A stretch of 64,000 nt of DNA, from assembly GCA_045576355.1 (NCBI GenBank), contig JAZNGG010000004.1, positions 1 through 64,000 of the forward strand. Direction: 5' to 3'. A program made the translations under genes and the position numbers. This document shows, piece after piece, positions 44,861-54,257 of the stretch. Numbering within the stretch: position 1 is the first letter of the stretch; every line of letters starts with the position of its first letter. This DNA comes from Liminaster sp045576355. Its GTDB lineage: Bacteria > Bacteroidota > Bacteroidia > Bacteroidales > UBA3663. The notes under the pieces were generated by a model. The model did not search any database. It was not told where the DNA came from and worked only from the letters and a program-made list of their open reading frames with translations.

Positions 44861-46279
44861 ATGAAAAAGTATATGTTTTATGCCCTTTCATTGGCTGCAC
44901 TTACCCTGACAGCCTGTGACGATGAGAGTTACAATGACTGGGCTCAACCGGAGCAAAATCCACAAGAGGAATATGCAGAAGGTATTACATTGACATTACA
45001 ACCGACTGCTGTAGTGGATTATGCCACTTTGACAGATGACTCTGTACAATTGTTCGTGCCTACACTTCAGATGGAGGATGCAGACGCTGTGCTGACCGGC
45101 TACGAAATTACTATGGGAGCAAATACTCCGATGACTTTGACTGCCTCTACAGAGGGTTATGTCTCTGCGACAGAACTTAACGAACTTGTAGTTGCCAACT
45201 ACGGCCGTGCTCCATATCTCCGTGAAATGGAAGCTACAGTGGTTGCCTATATTACTTCCGGTTCACTCGGACTTAAGACCTCTGCTACTTGCCTGGTTTC
45301 AGCCCAGTTAGTCGCTCCTGTGATAGAGGAAGCTTATTACCTTGTCGGTACTTGCAATGGATGGTCAGATTCAGATCAGACCTTTAAGTTTGAGCACAAT
45401 CCGGCGAATAATGTTTATGATGACCCGATCTTTACATTGATGTTTGAGGCTTCAGTGGATGCTACGACCGGAGAACGTGTTGACGAATGGTTTAAGATTG
45501 CGCCTGCTTCAGCTTATACTAATGGCAATTTCTGGGGTACGGTTTTGGGTGCCGAAATGGATGGTGACAACAGCCTCAAGGCAGCCTTGGTCAATGCCGA
45601 TGCACAGGCATTCTGCCAGCCGGCTTCAGATGGTGCTAAGTTCTATAAGATGCAGCTCAATATGATGGATTATACCATCGAGATTACACCACTCTCATTT
45701 GAGGAGTATATCTATGTGCCCGGCAACCATCAGGGTTGGAGTCCTGAGAATGCACCGGCTCTTTATGGCCCTGCGTTCGATGGCGTGTATAAAGGATTTA
45801 CTTATCTCGACGGAGACTTTAAGTTTACTCGTGTTCGTGGATGGTCATCAGAGTACAACTCTACTCACTTCATCAACTACTCCGGAGCAGGTTTGGCTCC
45901 CAGCACAGACGGAACCAACATTAAGGCTTCTGAGCCTGGTTTCTACATGCTTAACGTAGATATTCAGAATCAGTCTATCGTGGCCACAGCCACTACATGG
46001 GGCCTTATCGGATCTGCCACAGCCGGAGGTTGGGATGCAGATACAGACATGACTTGGGATGCAACAGATGAGTCATTCAACTTCACTGGCGAACTGGCAG
46101 CAGGCGAGGTGAAATTCCGTGCCAATGATGGTTGGGATCTTAACTTCGGTGGTGCTTTGGATAACCTGAATGAAGGCGGAGACAACATCCAGATTGCAGA
46201 AGCCGGAACCTATAAGATTAAGTTGTTCTTGACACGCAAGGCTTCTAACCAAATCACTTGCACGATTGAAAAACAGTAA
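44861..46279 (+). CDS. susF: SusF-like starch-binding lipoprotein
   Basis: The 472-residue lipoprotein has a signal with Cys19 (LAALTLTAC). After an N-terminal domain it contains three carbohydrate-binding repeats, recognised by LVGTCNGWSDSDQTF, VPGNHQGWSPENAP and LIGSATAGGWDADTDM, each about 100 residues apart. Three binding modules, against two in the preceding gene, match the SusF/SusE relation in Bacteroides. It should sit on the outer surface and bind starch. Confidence 0.88.
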   Translation: MKKYMFYALSLAALTLTACDDESYNDWAQPEQNPQEEYAEGITLTLQPTAVVDYATLTDDSVQLFVPTLQMEDADAVLTGYEITMGANTPMTLTASTEGYVSATELNELVVANYGRAPYLREMEATVVAYITSGSLGLKTSATCLVSAQLVAPVIEEAYYLVGTCNGWSDSDQTFKFEHNPANNVYDDPIFTLMFEASVDATTGERVDEWFKIAPASAYTNGNFWGTVLGAEMDGDNSLKAALVNADAQAFCQPASDGAKFYKMQLNMMDYTIEITPLSFEEYIYVPGNHQGWSPENAPALYGPAFDGVYKGFTYLDGDFKFTRVRGWSSEYNSTHFINYSGAGLAPSTDGTNIKASEPGFYMLNVDIQNQSIVATATTWGLIGSATAGGWDADTDMTWDATDESFNFTGELAAGEVKFRANDGWDLNFGGALDNLNEGGDNIQIAEAGTYKIKLFLTRKASNQITCTIEKQ

Positions 46280-46298
46280 ATAATTTGTTGAATGGTTT

Positions 46299-46344
46299 AA
46301 GGGTTGAAGTATAGAGAGACGATGACTCCCTTGCTTCAACCCTT
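46299..46344 (+). repeat. Hairpin between susF and the amylase gene
   Basis: AAGGGTTGAAG (46299-46309) pairs exactly with CTTCAACCCTT (46334-46344). The arms use the same words as the mosaic modules. There is no T tract, so partial termination or mRNA processing before the amylase gene is possible. Confidence 0.5.
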
Positions 46345-46408
46345 ACTCTTAACGATTGATAACAACGTGAGGTCAACCTTTCAACTATACAACGAATAAA
46401 TTGACACA

Positions 46409-47920
46409 ATGAAGTTAAGATTACACTATTTTTTATCTTTTTCAGCCCTCATGTTGCCTGCACTTTCCGCATCTGCTCAAGCCCCGGAGGCAAGTGAGGA
46501 TATCATGCTTCAAGGGTTCTATTGGGATTCACAGAAAGTAACCGGATGGACACAACTTACCGATTTATCCTCAGAGATTGGTCAATCTTTCACTTGTGTA
46601 TGGCTTCCTCCGAGTGCTTCCCCCGAGTGGGGAGGAGATGTCGTAGGAGGACAAAATGTGGGCTATCATCCCCGAGAGTGGAGTAATCAGAATTCCTGTT
46701 GGGGCACTGCCGAAAGTCTGAAAACCTTAATTCATTCGTTACATCTACATGGTGTAAAAGTCATTGCAGACGTTGTAGTCAATCATCGTGCCGGAGCTAC
46801 CGGATGGGGTGATTTTACCCGAGACGATTTTGGAGCCTATGGGAGCTATCAACTCACCTCCGATCATATCTGTAATAACGATGAGATGAACACCGATGCA
46901 AGTTCCGGTTCATGGTATGGACTCGCCAAGGGAGCTCGAGACACCGGAGAGAATTGGGGAGGAGCCAGAGATTTGGATCACACCTCTTCTTATGTTCAGG
47001 AGGACTGTAAGGCATATCTCAATTGGATGAAAGGTGAGTATGGTTACGATGGATGGCGTTATGACTTCTGTAAGGGATTCAGTGGTGAATATGTAGGTCT
47101 GTATAATCAGGCATCCACACCTTATATTTCTGTCGGCGAGTATTGGGATGGCAGTTATGATGCTGTTGCGGCTTGGATTGACAAGACAGGAAAGCAATCT
47201 ATGGCATTTGACTTCCCGATGAAATATGCCGCACTCAACAATGGTTTGGCTAAGGGAGATTATAGTGCGATGTCCTGGATTGAGGACAACACTACCTGGC
47301 GTCCGGCAGGCATGATCCATCATCACAAATATAATCGTTATTCGGTTACTTTTGTGGACAATCATGACTCATACAAAGATGGTAATAAGTACTTAGGCAA
47401 CATCGGTCAGGCTTATGCCTTTATCCTTTCAGCTCCCGGTGTTCCTTGTGTCTTTTGGGTACATTGGAGAGGATTACGTCAAGTCATAGAAAAGCAGATC
47501 GCTGCCAGAAAATTGGCAGGTATTCACAGCCAAAGTGATTGTGAAGTAAAAGTGCGTTCTTCCTACTATGAGAGTCACACGATCGGTAAATATGGTACAC
47601 TCATTTGTCGTATTGGTGCCAATGCTCCCACTACACCCCCTGCAGGTTATACAGAGGTATGTGGCGTCTCAAAGTCTTGGCATTATTATCTCCCTTCAGA
47701 TTTGGCATCATTGACAGATGTTTCAGACACCGAACCCTCTATCTCATTTGTAGGTAATCAATTAAGTGTCATGGCTCCATCCGAAGTCCAGATCGCAGTG
47801 ATTTCTGCCGATGGACGCATGATTGAGCAAACTAAGGGACTCTCTTTGAGTTGTGAACTCACTCCCGGCATCTATGTAGTGCGTGCAGGATGTAAAGTAC
47901 AGAAAGTTATCGTGAAATAA
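46409..47920 (+). CDS. Secreted alpha-amylase (GH13) with sorting-like C-terminal tail
   Basis: The 503-residue protein holds the susG position but differs from SusG in build. It has a type I signal peptide (cleavage near SASAQ) and no lipobox Cys. The GH13 motifs are DVVVNH (121-126), GWRYDF with the nucleophile Asp219, SVGEYWDG with Glu244, and FVDNHD with Asp320. The C-terminal strand-rich end (IAVISADGRMIEQ...PGIYVVRAGCKVQKVIVK) resembles a type IX secretion sorting signal and matches the end of the BspA-like protein. The barrel resembles plant-type liquefying amylases. It probably starts starch breakdown outside the cell. Confidence 0.88.
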   Translation: MKLRLHYFLSFSALMLPALSASAQAPEASEDIMLQGFYWDSQKVTGWTQLTDLSSEIGQSFTCVWLPPSASPEWGGDVVGGQNVGYHPREWSNQNSCWGTAESLKTLIHSLHLHGVKVIADVVVNHRAGATGWGDFTRDDFGAYGSYQLTSDHICNNDEMNTDASSGSWYGLAKGARDTGENWGGARDLDHTSSYVQEDCKAYLNWMKGEYGYDGWRYDFCKGFSGEYVGLYNQASTPYISVGEYWDGSYDAVAAWIDKTGKQSMAFDFPMKYAALNNGLAKGDYSAMSWIEDNTTWRPAGMIHHHKYNRYSVTFVDNHDSYKDGNKYLGNIGQAYAFILSAPGVPCVFWVHWRGLRQVIEKQIAARKLAGIHSQSDCEVKVRSSYYESHTIGKYGTLICRIGANAPTTPPAGYTEVCGVSKSWHYYLPSDLASLTDVSDTEPSISFVGNQLSVMAPSEVQIAVISADGRMIEQTKGLSLSCELTPGIYVVRAGCKVQKVIVK

Positions 47921-47967
47921 TTTCCCTATATTTCTCTCGATTATCATTTACAAAACAACCTTATGTG

Positions 47968-48006
47968 ATAGGCTGTGTCCAAATTGGGGCGCAGCCTATT
48001 ATTTTT
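47968..48006 (+). terminator. Terminator of the sus operon
   Basis: ATAGGCTG (47968-47975) pairs with CAGCCTAT (47992-47999) and is followed by TATTTTTG. It is 48 bases after the amylase stop. Confidence 0.75.
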
Positions 48007-48024
48007 GTCCATCTGTGTTGCCCG

Positions 48025-48050
48025 TTAAACCCAATCCGTCATTAGATTTT
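48025..48050 (+). repeat. Dispersed CCCAATCxGTCATxAGA element, copy 3
   Basis: TTAAACCCAATCCGTCATTA followed by GATTTT, on the plus strand just after the sus terminator. It matches copy 2 at all but one position over 20 bases. Confidence 0.65.
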
Positions 48051-48119
48051 GGTATTATTGATATCCGATAAAAGTTGGCAGTGATGGATAAATGAGTGTT
48101 CGACAGCTATATGACGACT

Positions 48120-48216
48120 GTCGAATGCTTTTTATAATTACAGGCTGTTTATACATAATACCTTTCATATTGCAATTGCAAGTCGAATGCTTTTTATAAT
48201 TACAAGCTGTTTATAC
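48120..48216 (+). repeat. Direct repeat pair in the sus-ilv gap
   Basis: A 35-base sequence starting GTCGAATGCTTTTTATAATT occurs at 48120-48154 and 48182-48216 with one difference (period 62). From the second copy an ATG at 48187 opens 34 codons ending RIAQEHKVDRSAFFKH; I do not recognise it, and it may be a gene remnant. The rest of 48217-48645 is very A/T-rich and holds nothing I can name. Confidence 0.6.
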
Positions 48217-48645
48217 CCTAACGGGGCATATGTTTCTAGAAGAATCGCACAAGAACATAAAGTAGATCGTTCCGCTTTTTTTAAGCATTAAGACGGGCAA
48301 ACAAACCGGTAAAAAATGCCTTCATAAAAATGTACACAATACGCAGTACAATTATACAAAATATTTGGGATAATGCTCCATAATGTTAAGTATAATTCTC
48401 CACAATATTGTATTTATTAAATAATTGGAGATCTTCATGTTTTTTTAAAGTATTCTTATTGTTTATGTTAAGGGAAGAATATAATAAGATTTTAGTATGT
48501 ATGTCTAAGTATTTTTGTACAGACTCCAATAATCCTTATTAGGGTAAAATGAATGACGGCGCCGTGATGCGATTCAAATATATAAGATTATTATTGCTGT
48601 CCGGTCAAATATTAACTATCCTGAGAGGGTGTTTCTAAAACCAAC

Positions 48646-48673
48646 TGCGGCAGACTCTCACGAGCCTGCCGCA
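48646..48673 (-). terminator. Terminator of the ilv operon
   Basis: TGCGGCAG (48646-48653) pairs with CTGCCGCA (48666-48673), and CTC/GAG pairing continues inside. On the minus strand GTTGGTTTTAG follows. It lies 30 bases after the ilvC stop. Confidence 0.7.
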
Positions 48674-48703
48674 ATCATATAGATTAAGAGAATGAATGCA
48701 AAA

Positions 48704-49744
48704 TTAGTTGTTCTCCGGACGGAGCTTGCGTACTACTTCGCCTGTACGCCACATTTCGCTGTCACGTAGGGCTTTGAGCTCGGCTTCAAGGCCGACACGA
48801 TAGTCCGGTTTGGAGTTGGCATCGATGGAAATCTGTGCCTCATTGCCGGTCACAACGCTGTGGTAGAGTTTCTCTACAACCGGTTTGATAGCATCGTGGA
48901 AGGGACCCATCCAGTCCAAAGCTCCGCGCTGAGCAGTGGTAGAACAGTTGGCATACATCCAGTCCATACCATTCTTGGCAAAGAGTGGCATGAGTGATTG
49001 GGTCAATTCTTCTACGGTCTCGTTAAATGCTTCAGATGGGGTATGTCCGTTTTCACGAAGTACTTCATATTGAGCAAGGAGTAAGCCTTGGATGGCACCC
49101 ATCAATGATCCACGTTCTCCGGTAAGGTCTGAGGTTGCTTCACGCTTAAATGTGGTCTCAAATAGATAGCCTGAGCCGATGCCGATACCGAATGCGAGAA
49201 CTTTATCAAGGGCTTTTCCGCTGGCGTCCTGGTAGATGGCAAAAGAGGAGTTCAAGCCACGGCCTTCGAGGAACATGGTGCGGAGTGATGTGCCGGAGCC
49301 TTTAGGAGCCACCATGATAACATCGATGTCTTTGGGTGGTACTACGCCGGTGCGATCGCTCCAGTTGATGGCAAAGCCATGTGAGAAATACAAAGTCTTG
49401 CCTGCAGTCAAATAGGGCTTGATGGTAGGCCAAAGTTGCATCTGTGCTGCATCTGAAAGGAGCATACAGATGATAGTGCCTTTTTGTGCAGCCTCTTCGA
49501 GAGAGAAGAGTGTTTCGCCGGGAACCCAGCCGTCAGAAACTGCTTTATCATAGGTCTTGCCGGGACGTTGACCGACAATGACGTTAAATCCATTGTCGCG
49601 GAGGTTGCAAGCCTGTCCGGGACCTTGCACACCATAGCCAAGTACGGCAATTGTTTCGTTTTTCAAGACTTCACGAGCTTTTTCAAGAGGAAATTCCTCA
49701 CGGGTGCGTACATTTTCTTCTACACCACCAAAATTAAGAATCAT
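48704..49744 (-). CDS. ilvC: Ketol-acid reductoisomerase IlvC
   Basis: IlvC performs the NADPH-dependent isomeroreduction in valine and isoleucine synthesis. The 346-residue, class I-type protein has the dinucleotide motif VLGYGVQGPGQACNLRDNG near residue 35. The metal-binding helices of the C-terminal domain are visible in TSDLTGERGSLMGAIQGLL and in FNETVEELTQSLMPLFAKNG. It is the last gene of ilvDBNC, 68 bases after ilvN. Confidence 0.95.
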   Translation of the reverse strand: MILNFGGVEENVRTREEFPLEKAREVLKNETIAVLGYGVQGPGQACNLRDNGFNVIVGQRPGKTYDKAVSDGWVPGETLFSLEEAAQKGTIICMLLSDAAQMQLWPTIKPYLTAGKTLYFSHGFAINWSDRTGVVPPKDIDVIMVAPKGSGTSLRTMFLEGRGLNSSFAIYQDASGKALDKVLAFGIGIGSGYLFETTFKREATSDLTGERGSLMGAIQGLLLAQYEVLRENGHTPSEAFNETVEELTQSLMPLFAKNGMDWMYANCSTTAQRGALDWMGPFHDAIKPVVEKLYHSVVTGNEAQISIDANSKPDYRVGLEAELKALRDSEMWRTGEVVRKLRPENN

Positions 49745-49812
49745 AATGTTTAAGTTTTAGAAATTAAACAATCAATTTATACTAATATTTTATTTGTTTT
49801 CTGAATCCTGTT

Positions 49813-50430
49813 TCAGTCTTCGCTGATTACTGCGTCTTCGAGCAATTGGTTTTGTTTGGCTTGTTGCTTCTCGTCGCGCAGACGACGGATCTCCTGTTCT
49901 TCCAGGAAGTTGGAGACTTTCTCTACGAGTGATTTGGTGACAGCCACTCGTCCTGAGCGTACAAACTGAAGGACACCATATTGATTAAGTGCATTAAAGA
50001 GCGCATTGGTTTCGCTGCAATGTCCTGTTTTTTCGATGATGGCAAAAGTAGAATTGATCTCCAGGATACGTGCGTTATATTGTCTGATCAATGCCTCAAA
50101 GTCGATGTCTTTAAGTAATGCTTCGGTCGGAACTTTGTAAAGGGCTAATTCCTGATATACGATTTCATTGTCCCGATAATAGTAGGCCTTGATGACATCA
50201 ATTCGTTTCTCGATCTGTTTGACTACTTTGTTGATAGTCTCCTCGTCACTATAGCATGCCACAGTGAATTTGTGGATGCCCTCGATGGCAGAGGCTGATG
50301 CGGTGATACTCCAGATGTTGACATTACGGCGTGTAAAGACGATGGCAATCTGATTGAGCAGACCGACATTATTTTCGCAGTATATTGTCACCGTGAATAT
50401 CGGGTTTTGTGTGTTGTTTGTCTGTTCCAT
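49813..50430 (-). CDS. ilvN: Acetolactate synthase small subunit
   Basis: This is the regulatory subunit that gives valine feedback control. The 205-residue protein has an N-terminal ACT domain (FTVTIYCENNVGLLNQIAIV, residues 9-28, then RRNVNIWSITAS) and a C-terminal effector-linked domain. The end is rich in Glu/Gln/Lys and longer than the roughly 160 residues of E. coli IlvH. It starts five bases after the ilvB stop, so the two are probably translationally coupled. Confidence 0.94.
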   Translation of the reverse strand: MEQTNNTQNPIFTVTIYCENNVGLLNQIAIVFTRRNVNIWSITASASAIEGIHKFTVACYSDEETINKVVKQIEKRIDVIKAYYYRDNEIVYQELALYKVPTEALLKDIDFEALIRQYNARILEINSTFAIIEKTGHCSETNALFNALNQYGVLQFVRSGRVAVTKSLVEKVSNFLEEQEIRRLRDEKQQAKQNQLLEDAVISED

Positions 50431-50435
50431 CTTTA

Positions 50436-52139
50436 TCAGATTTTCTCGTTTCTACTTAGTAATACGTGGTCTATCGGTTCTCCTCCGGGGACCATAGGGA
50501 ATACCATGTTCTCTGCTTGTACTGCAACATGAAGCAGGTATGGCTCCGGACTCTCCATCATCTCTCGTATAGCTGCTTCGAGTTCCTCTCTTTCGGTGAC
50601 TCTGCGGCTTCTGATGTGGTATGCTTCTGCCAGCAATGTATAGTCCGGACTGGTCATGCGGGTTTGTGAATAGCGTTGACGGAAGAATAGTTCTTGCCAT
50701 TGGCGTACCATGCCGAGCCAGTTGTTGTCCAATACTACAATCTTGACTGCCGTACCTTCCTGCATGATAGTTCCTAACTCTTCGATGGTCATCTGTATGC
50801 CTCCGTCTCCGACAAAAAAGACAACTTCTCTTTCCGGGCATGCCATTTTCGCTCCGATGGCTGCCGGCAGTCCAAATCCCATTGTGCCAAGACCTCCACT
50901 TGCGATGAAGCTGCGGGGGTGATTATAATGGCTATATCTCGCCGCGATCATTTGGTTTTGTCCGACGTCGGTCACAACGATTGCATCTCCGTGACTGACT
51001 TCTGTCACTTTGGCCACGACTTCTCCCATCTTAATCGGTCCGCTTTCAGGGGCAGTTTCAGGCTGTGTGACTTTATTGATTTCTGCCTCTCCGTAAAATT
51101 CAAAGGCTTTGATCCAGGAAGTGCAATCTTTTTCTTGAACGAGTGGTAGGAGTTGCGTCAATACTTCTTGCGCATCTCCGACAATGCCGACCGTTGCTTT
51201 GATATTTTTGTCGATTTCAGAGGGGTCAATGTCTATGTGGATGACCTGTGCGAGTGGGGCATAACTGGAGGTCGGTCCTGTTACACGATCTGCAAATCTG
51301 CATCCGATGGCTATCAATACATCCGCTTGTTGGGTCATCTTGTTAGGGATCACATTGCCGTGCATTCCGACCATTCCCAGATAATTGGGAAACCCGCTGG
51401 GTAATGCTGATAAGCCAAGCAGGGTGCTGGCAGCCGGTATGTGTGTGTGCCTGATAAATGCTTTTAGAGCTTCTTCGGCATGGCTGAGCAGGATGCCTTG
51501 CCCGAAGACGAGCATCGGTCGGCGTGCTGCATTGATAATCTCTGCTGCCTCTTGCAGTTTGCTTAGATCAATAGATGGGCGAGGCTGATAACTGCGTATA
51601 AAACTGCATGGGGTGTAACCTTCCCATTCGATTTCTCCCACTTGTGCATTTTTGGCAAAGTCTAAAACGACAGGTCCGGGACGACCTGTGCGAGCAATGT
51701 AGAAGGCTCGGGCTACTGCTCCGGCGATGTCCTCCGTGCGACGTATCTGATAACTCCACTTTGTGATTGGGAGTGTTATACAGAGCATGTCGGTCTCTTG
51801 GAAAGCGTCTGTTCCGAGCTGGGCAGATGCCACTTGACCGGTGATAACTACAAGAGGAGTGGAGTCGGTGTTGGCATCAGCGATACCGGTGATGACATTG
51901 GTCGCTCCGGGGCCGGAGGTCACTACCACTACACCCACATCTCCGCTGGCACGGGCATAACCTTGGGCTGCGTGGACAGCTCCTTGTTCGTGGCGAACCA
52001 GAACGTTGTCAAAGACATCCTGATAGTCATACATCGCATCAAAGACACTGATGATCTGACCTCCCGGATATCCGAAGATTTTTTTTGTCCCTTCTGCTTG
52101 AAGGCATTTGAGTAATATTTCTGAACCGGTCAATTTCAT
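50436..52139 (-). CDS. ilvB: Acetolactate synthase large subunit
   Basis: This thiamine-diphosphate enzyme condenses pyruvate with pyruvate or 2-oxobutyrate. The 567-residue protein has the catalytic Glu in VRHEQGAVHAAQGYARASG, the FAD/ThDP domains, and the ThDP-binding motif GDGGIQMTIEE...LDNNWLGMVRQW. It is 31 bases downstream of ilvD. Confidence 0.96.
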   Translation of the reverse strand: MKLTGSEILLKCLQAEGTKKIFGYPGGQIISVFDAMYDYQDVFDNVLVRHEQGAVHAAQGYARASGDVGVVVVTSGPGATNVITGIADANTDSTPLVVITGQVASAQLGTDAFQETDMLCITLPITKWSYQIRRTEDIAGAVARAFYIARTGRPGPVVLDFAKNAQVGEIEWEGYTPCSFIRSYQPRPSIDLSKLQEAAEIINAARRPMLVFGQGILLSHAEEALKAFIRHTHIPAASTLLGLSALPSGFPNYLGMVGMHGNVIPNKMTQQADVLIAIGCRFADRVTGPTSSYAPLAQVIHIDIDPSEIDKNIKATVGIVGDAQEVLTQLLPLVQEKDCTSWIKAFEFYGEAEINKVTQPETAPESGPIKMGEVVAKVTEVSHGDAIVVTDVGQNQMIAARYSHYNHPRSFIASGGLGTMGFGLPAAIGAKMACPEREVVFFVGDGGIQMTIEELGTIMQEGTAVKIVVLDNNWLGMVRQWQELFFRQRYSQTRMTSPDYTLLAEAYHIRSRRVTEREELEAAIREMMESPEPYLLHVAVQAENMVFPMVPGGEPIDHVLLSRNEKI

Positions 52140-52170
52140 TGACGAGATTATTTTTGTTTGAATATGTTTG

Positions 52171-53973
52171 TTAGTTAATGATTCGGATTCCTCCTTTGTC
52201 AGCCGAACTTACGTTTTGCGCATATGCACGGAGGGATTTGGAGACGACTCGTTGACGGATGACTGGTCGTTGTGGTCGCGCAGCCAGATCTTCGTCACTG
52301 AGACAGACTCGGATGCTTCTGTTGGGGATGTCTATTTCGATGATGTCTCCATCGACTATCTTTCCTATGTTGCCTCCTGCTGCAGCTTCCGGAGATATAT
52401 GTCCGATGCTTAGACCGCTCGTCCCTCCGGAGAAACGACCATCCGTGATGAGGGCACATTCTTTGCCGAGGTGCATGGATTTCAGATAGCTGGTCGGATA
52501 GAGCATTTCCTGCATTCCGGGACCACCTTTGGGCCCTTCATGTGTGATGACTACGACGTCTCCACTGATCACCTCGCCACTAAGGATCCCTTCACAAGCC
52601 GCCTCTTGAGAGTCGAAGACTTTTGCCGGACCGGAAAATTTCCAAATGCTTTCATCGACGCCTGCTGTCTTGACGACACATCCGTCCTGTGCAATGTTGC
52701 CAAATAAGACCGCCAATCCTCCATCTTTTGTGTAGGCATGTTCCAAGTCTCTGATACATCCGGAGACTCGATCTTTGTCCAAGGTAGCCCAACGGGTGTC
52801 TTGTGATCCCATACGGGTGCTGAATTTATTGGCTGGGGCGCTTGAGTAAATACGTTCTGCTTCCGGATCGATATCCTCCTTGAGGATGCTGTATCGGTCA
52901 AGATCTTCTGCAAGTGTGTGTCTGTTGACACGTTTCAGAGTGGTGTCTAACAAGCCTCCTGCTGCCAATGCCTCCATAATGCCGAGGATACCTCCGGCTC
53001 GTCCACATTCTTGTACACTATATTTTTGAGTGTTGGGCGATAGTTTGCAGAGACATGGGACTTTCCGGCTTAAGGCATCGATGTCGCTCATCGTAAACTC
53101 TACTTCCGCCTCTTGTGCCACTGCTAATAGATGCAAAACCGTATTGGATGAACCTCCCATGGCTATGTCTAAAGTCATCGCATTCAGAAACGCTTCTCTT
53201 GTTGCTATGCTGCGAGGGAGTACTGATGTGTCTCCTTCGGCATAATATACCATCGCGTTTTCTACAATCTGACGAGCTGCGTCTTTAAAGAGTTGTACGC
53301 GATTGATGTGTGTGGCTAATATTGTTCCGTTGCCGGGGAGTGATAAACCGATTGCCTCTGTCAGAGAATTCATAGAGTTGGCGGTAAACATACCGGAGCA
53401 ACATCCACATCCGGGACAAGCCGATTGTTCCAGCTTATTAAGATCCTCGTCTGTCACTTCCGGATCTGCACCCTTGACCATAGCTGTCACAAGGTCCGCA
53501 TTCTCTCCATGCCATCTGCCGGCTTCCATCGGACCTCCGGAGACAAAGACTGCCGGGATATTGAGCCGCATGGCTGCCATAAGCATGCCGGGAGTGATCT
53601 TGTCACAGTTGGAAATACATATCATGGCATCTGCTTTGTGCGCATTGCACATATACTCGACGGAGTCAGCGATAATATCGCGTGAGGGGAGAGAGTAGAG
53701 CATGCCATCATGTCCCATGGCGATACCGTCATCTATAGCTATTGTGTTAAATTCTGCTGCGTAGCACCCCAAACGTTCGATTTCAGCCTTGACGATTTGT
53801 CCGATTTCATGAAGATGGGTGTGTCCGGGGACAAATTGTGTGAAAGAGTTTACGATGGCGATGATCGGTTTGCCAAATTGTTCTCTTTTCATACCATTGG
53901 CTACCCACAGAGCACGAGCACCGGCCATTCTGCGACCTTCTGTCGTTTGAGCACTTCTAAGTTGAATTTTCAT
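52171..53973 (-). CDS. ilvD: Dihydroxy-acid dehydratase IlvD
   Basis: IlvD is an iron-sulfur dehydratase, the third common step of branched-chain amino acid synthesis. The 600-residue protein has the cluster-binding segments ISNCDKITPGMLMAAM near residue 119 and ACPGCGCCSGMFTANSMN near 190, and the C-terminal GRFSGGTSGLSIGHISPEAA. It is the first gene of the operon. The leader from the predicted start to the ATG is about 155 bases. Confidence 0.96.
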   Translation of the reverse strand: MKIQLRSAQTTEGRRMAGARALWVANGMKREQFGKPIIAIVNSFTQFVPGHTHLHEIGQIVKAEIERLGCYAAEFNTIAIDDGIAMGHDGMLYSLPSRDIIADSVEYMCNAHKADAMICISNCDKITPGMLMAAMRLNIPAVFVSGGPMEAGRWHGENADLVTAMVKGADPEVTDEDLNKLEQSACPGCGCCSGMFTANSMNSLTEAIGLSLPGNGTILATHINRVQLFKDAARQIVENAMVYYAEGDTSVLPRSIATREAFLNAMTLDIAMGGSSNTVLHLLAVAQEAEVEFTMSDIDALSRKVPCLCKLSPNTQKYSVQECGRAGGILGIMEALAAGGLLDTTLKRVNRHTLAEDLDRYSILKEDIDPEAERIYSSAPANKFSTRMGSQDTRWATLDKDRVSGCIRDLEHAYTKDGGLAVLFGNIAQDGCVVKTAGVDESIWKFSGPAKVFDSQEAACEGILSGEVISGDVVVITHEGPKGGPGMQEMLYPTSYLKSMHLGKECALITDGRFSGGTSGLSIGHISPEAAAGGNIGKIVDGDIIEIDIPNRSIRVCLSDEDLAARPQRPVIRQRVVSKSLRAYAQNVSSADKGGIRIIN

Positions 53974-54132
53974 TTTGCAACAGATTTATTCACTGATACA
54001 TTATAAAGCAGGTGTAGTAGTAAAATGACGTGACCCGCAATACCTTCTCTTATCTCTCTAAATAGGGTTTTTATTGTCCTTAATATACCATTTTTAATGA
54101 CAGACTTTTCCCTATGTGCTGATATGCGAAAG

Positions 54133-54162
54133 CAAAAGTACAAAAAAAAATAATAGGTGCAA
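54133..54162 (-). promoter_or_regulatory. ilv operon promoter
   Basis: On the minus strand TTG (54162-54160), 19 bases including a T9 tract, then TACTTTTG (54140-54133): a full consensus match. The leader downstream contains a frame rich in Leu, Ile and Val codons but no start codon for it, and no attenuator hairpin is visible. Confidence 0.7.
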
Positions 54163-54257
54163 CTAAAAAAGCGACTTTTTTAGCTAAATGTTCTCTTTTT
54201 GTTTGTTTTTCTTGATTTATGAGAGGAAATTATCGGTTTTGGTTTACAATTTAGAAC

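Noticed and set aside
48704..53973. Classical attenuator hairpin in the ilv leader
   Set aside because: No stem followed by a T tract lies between the promoter and ilvD.
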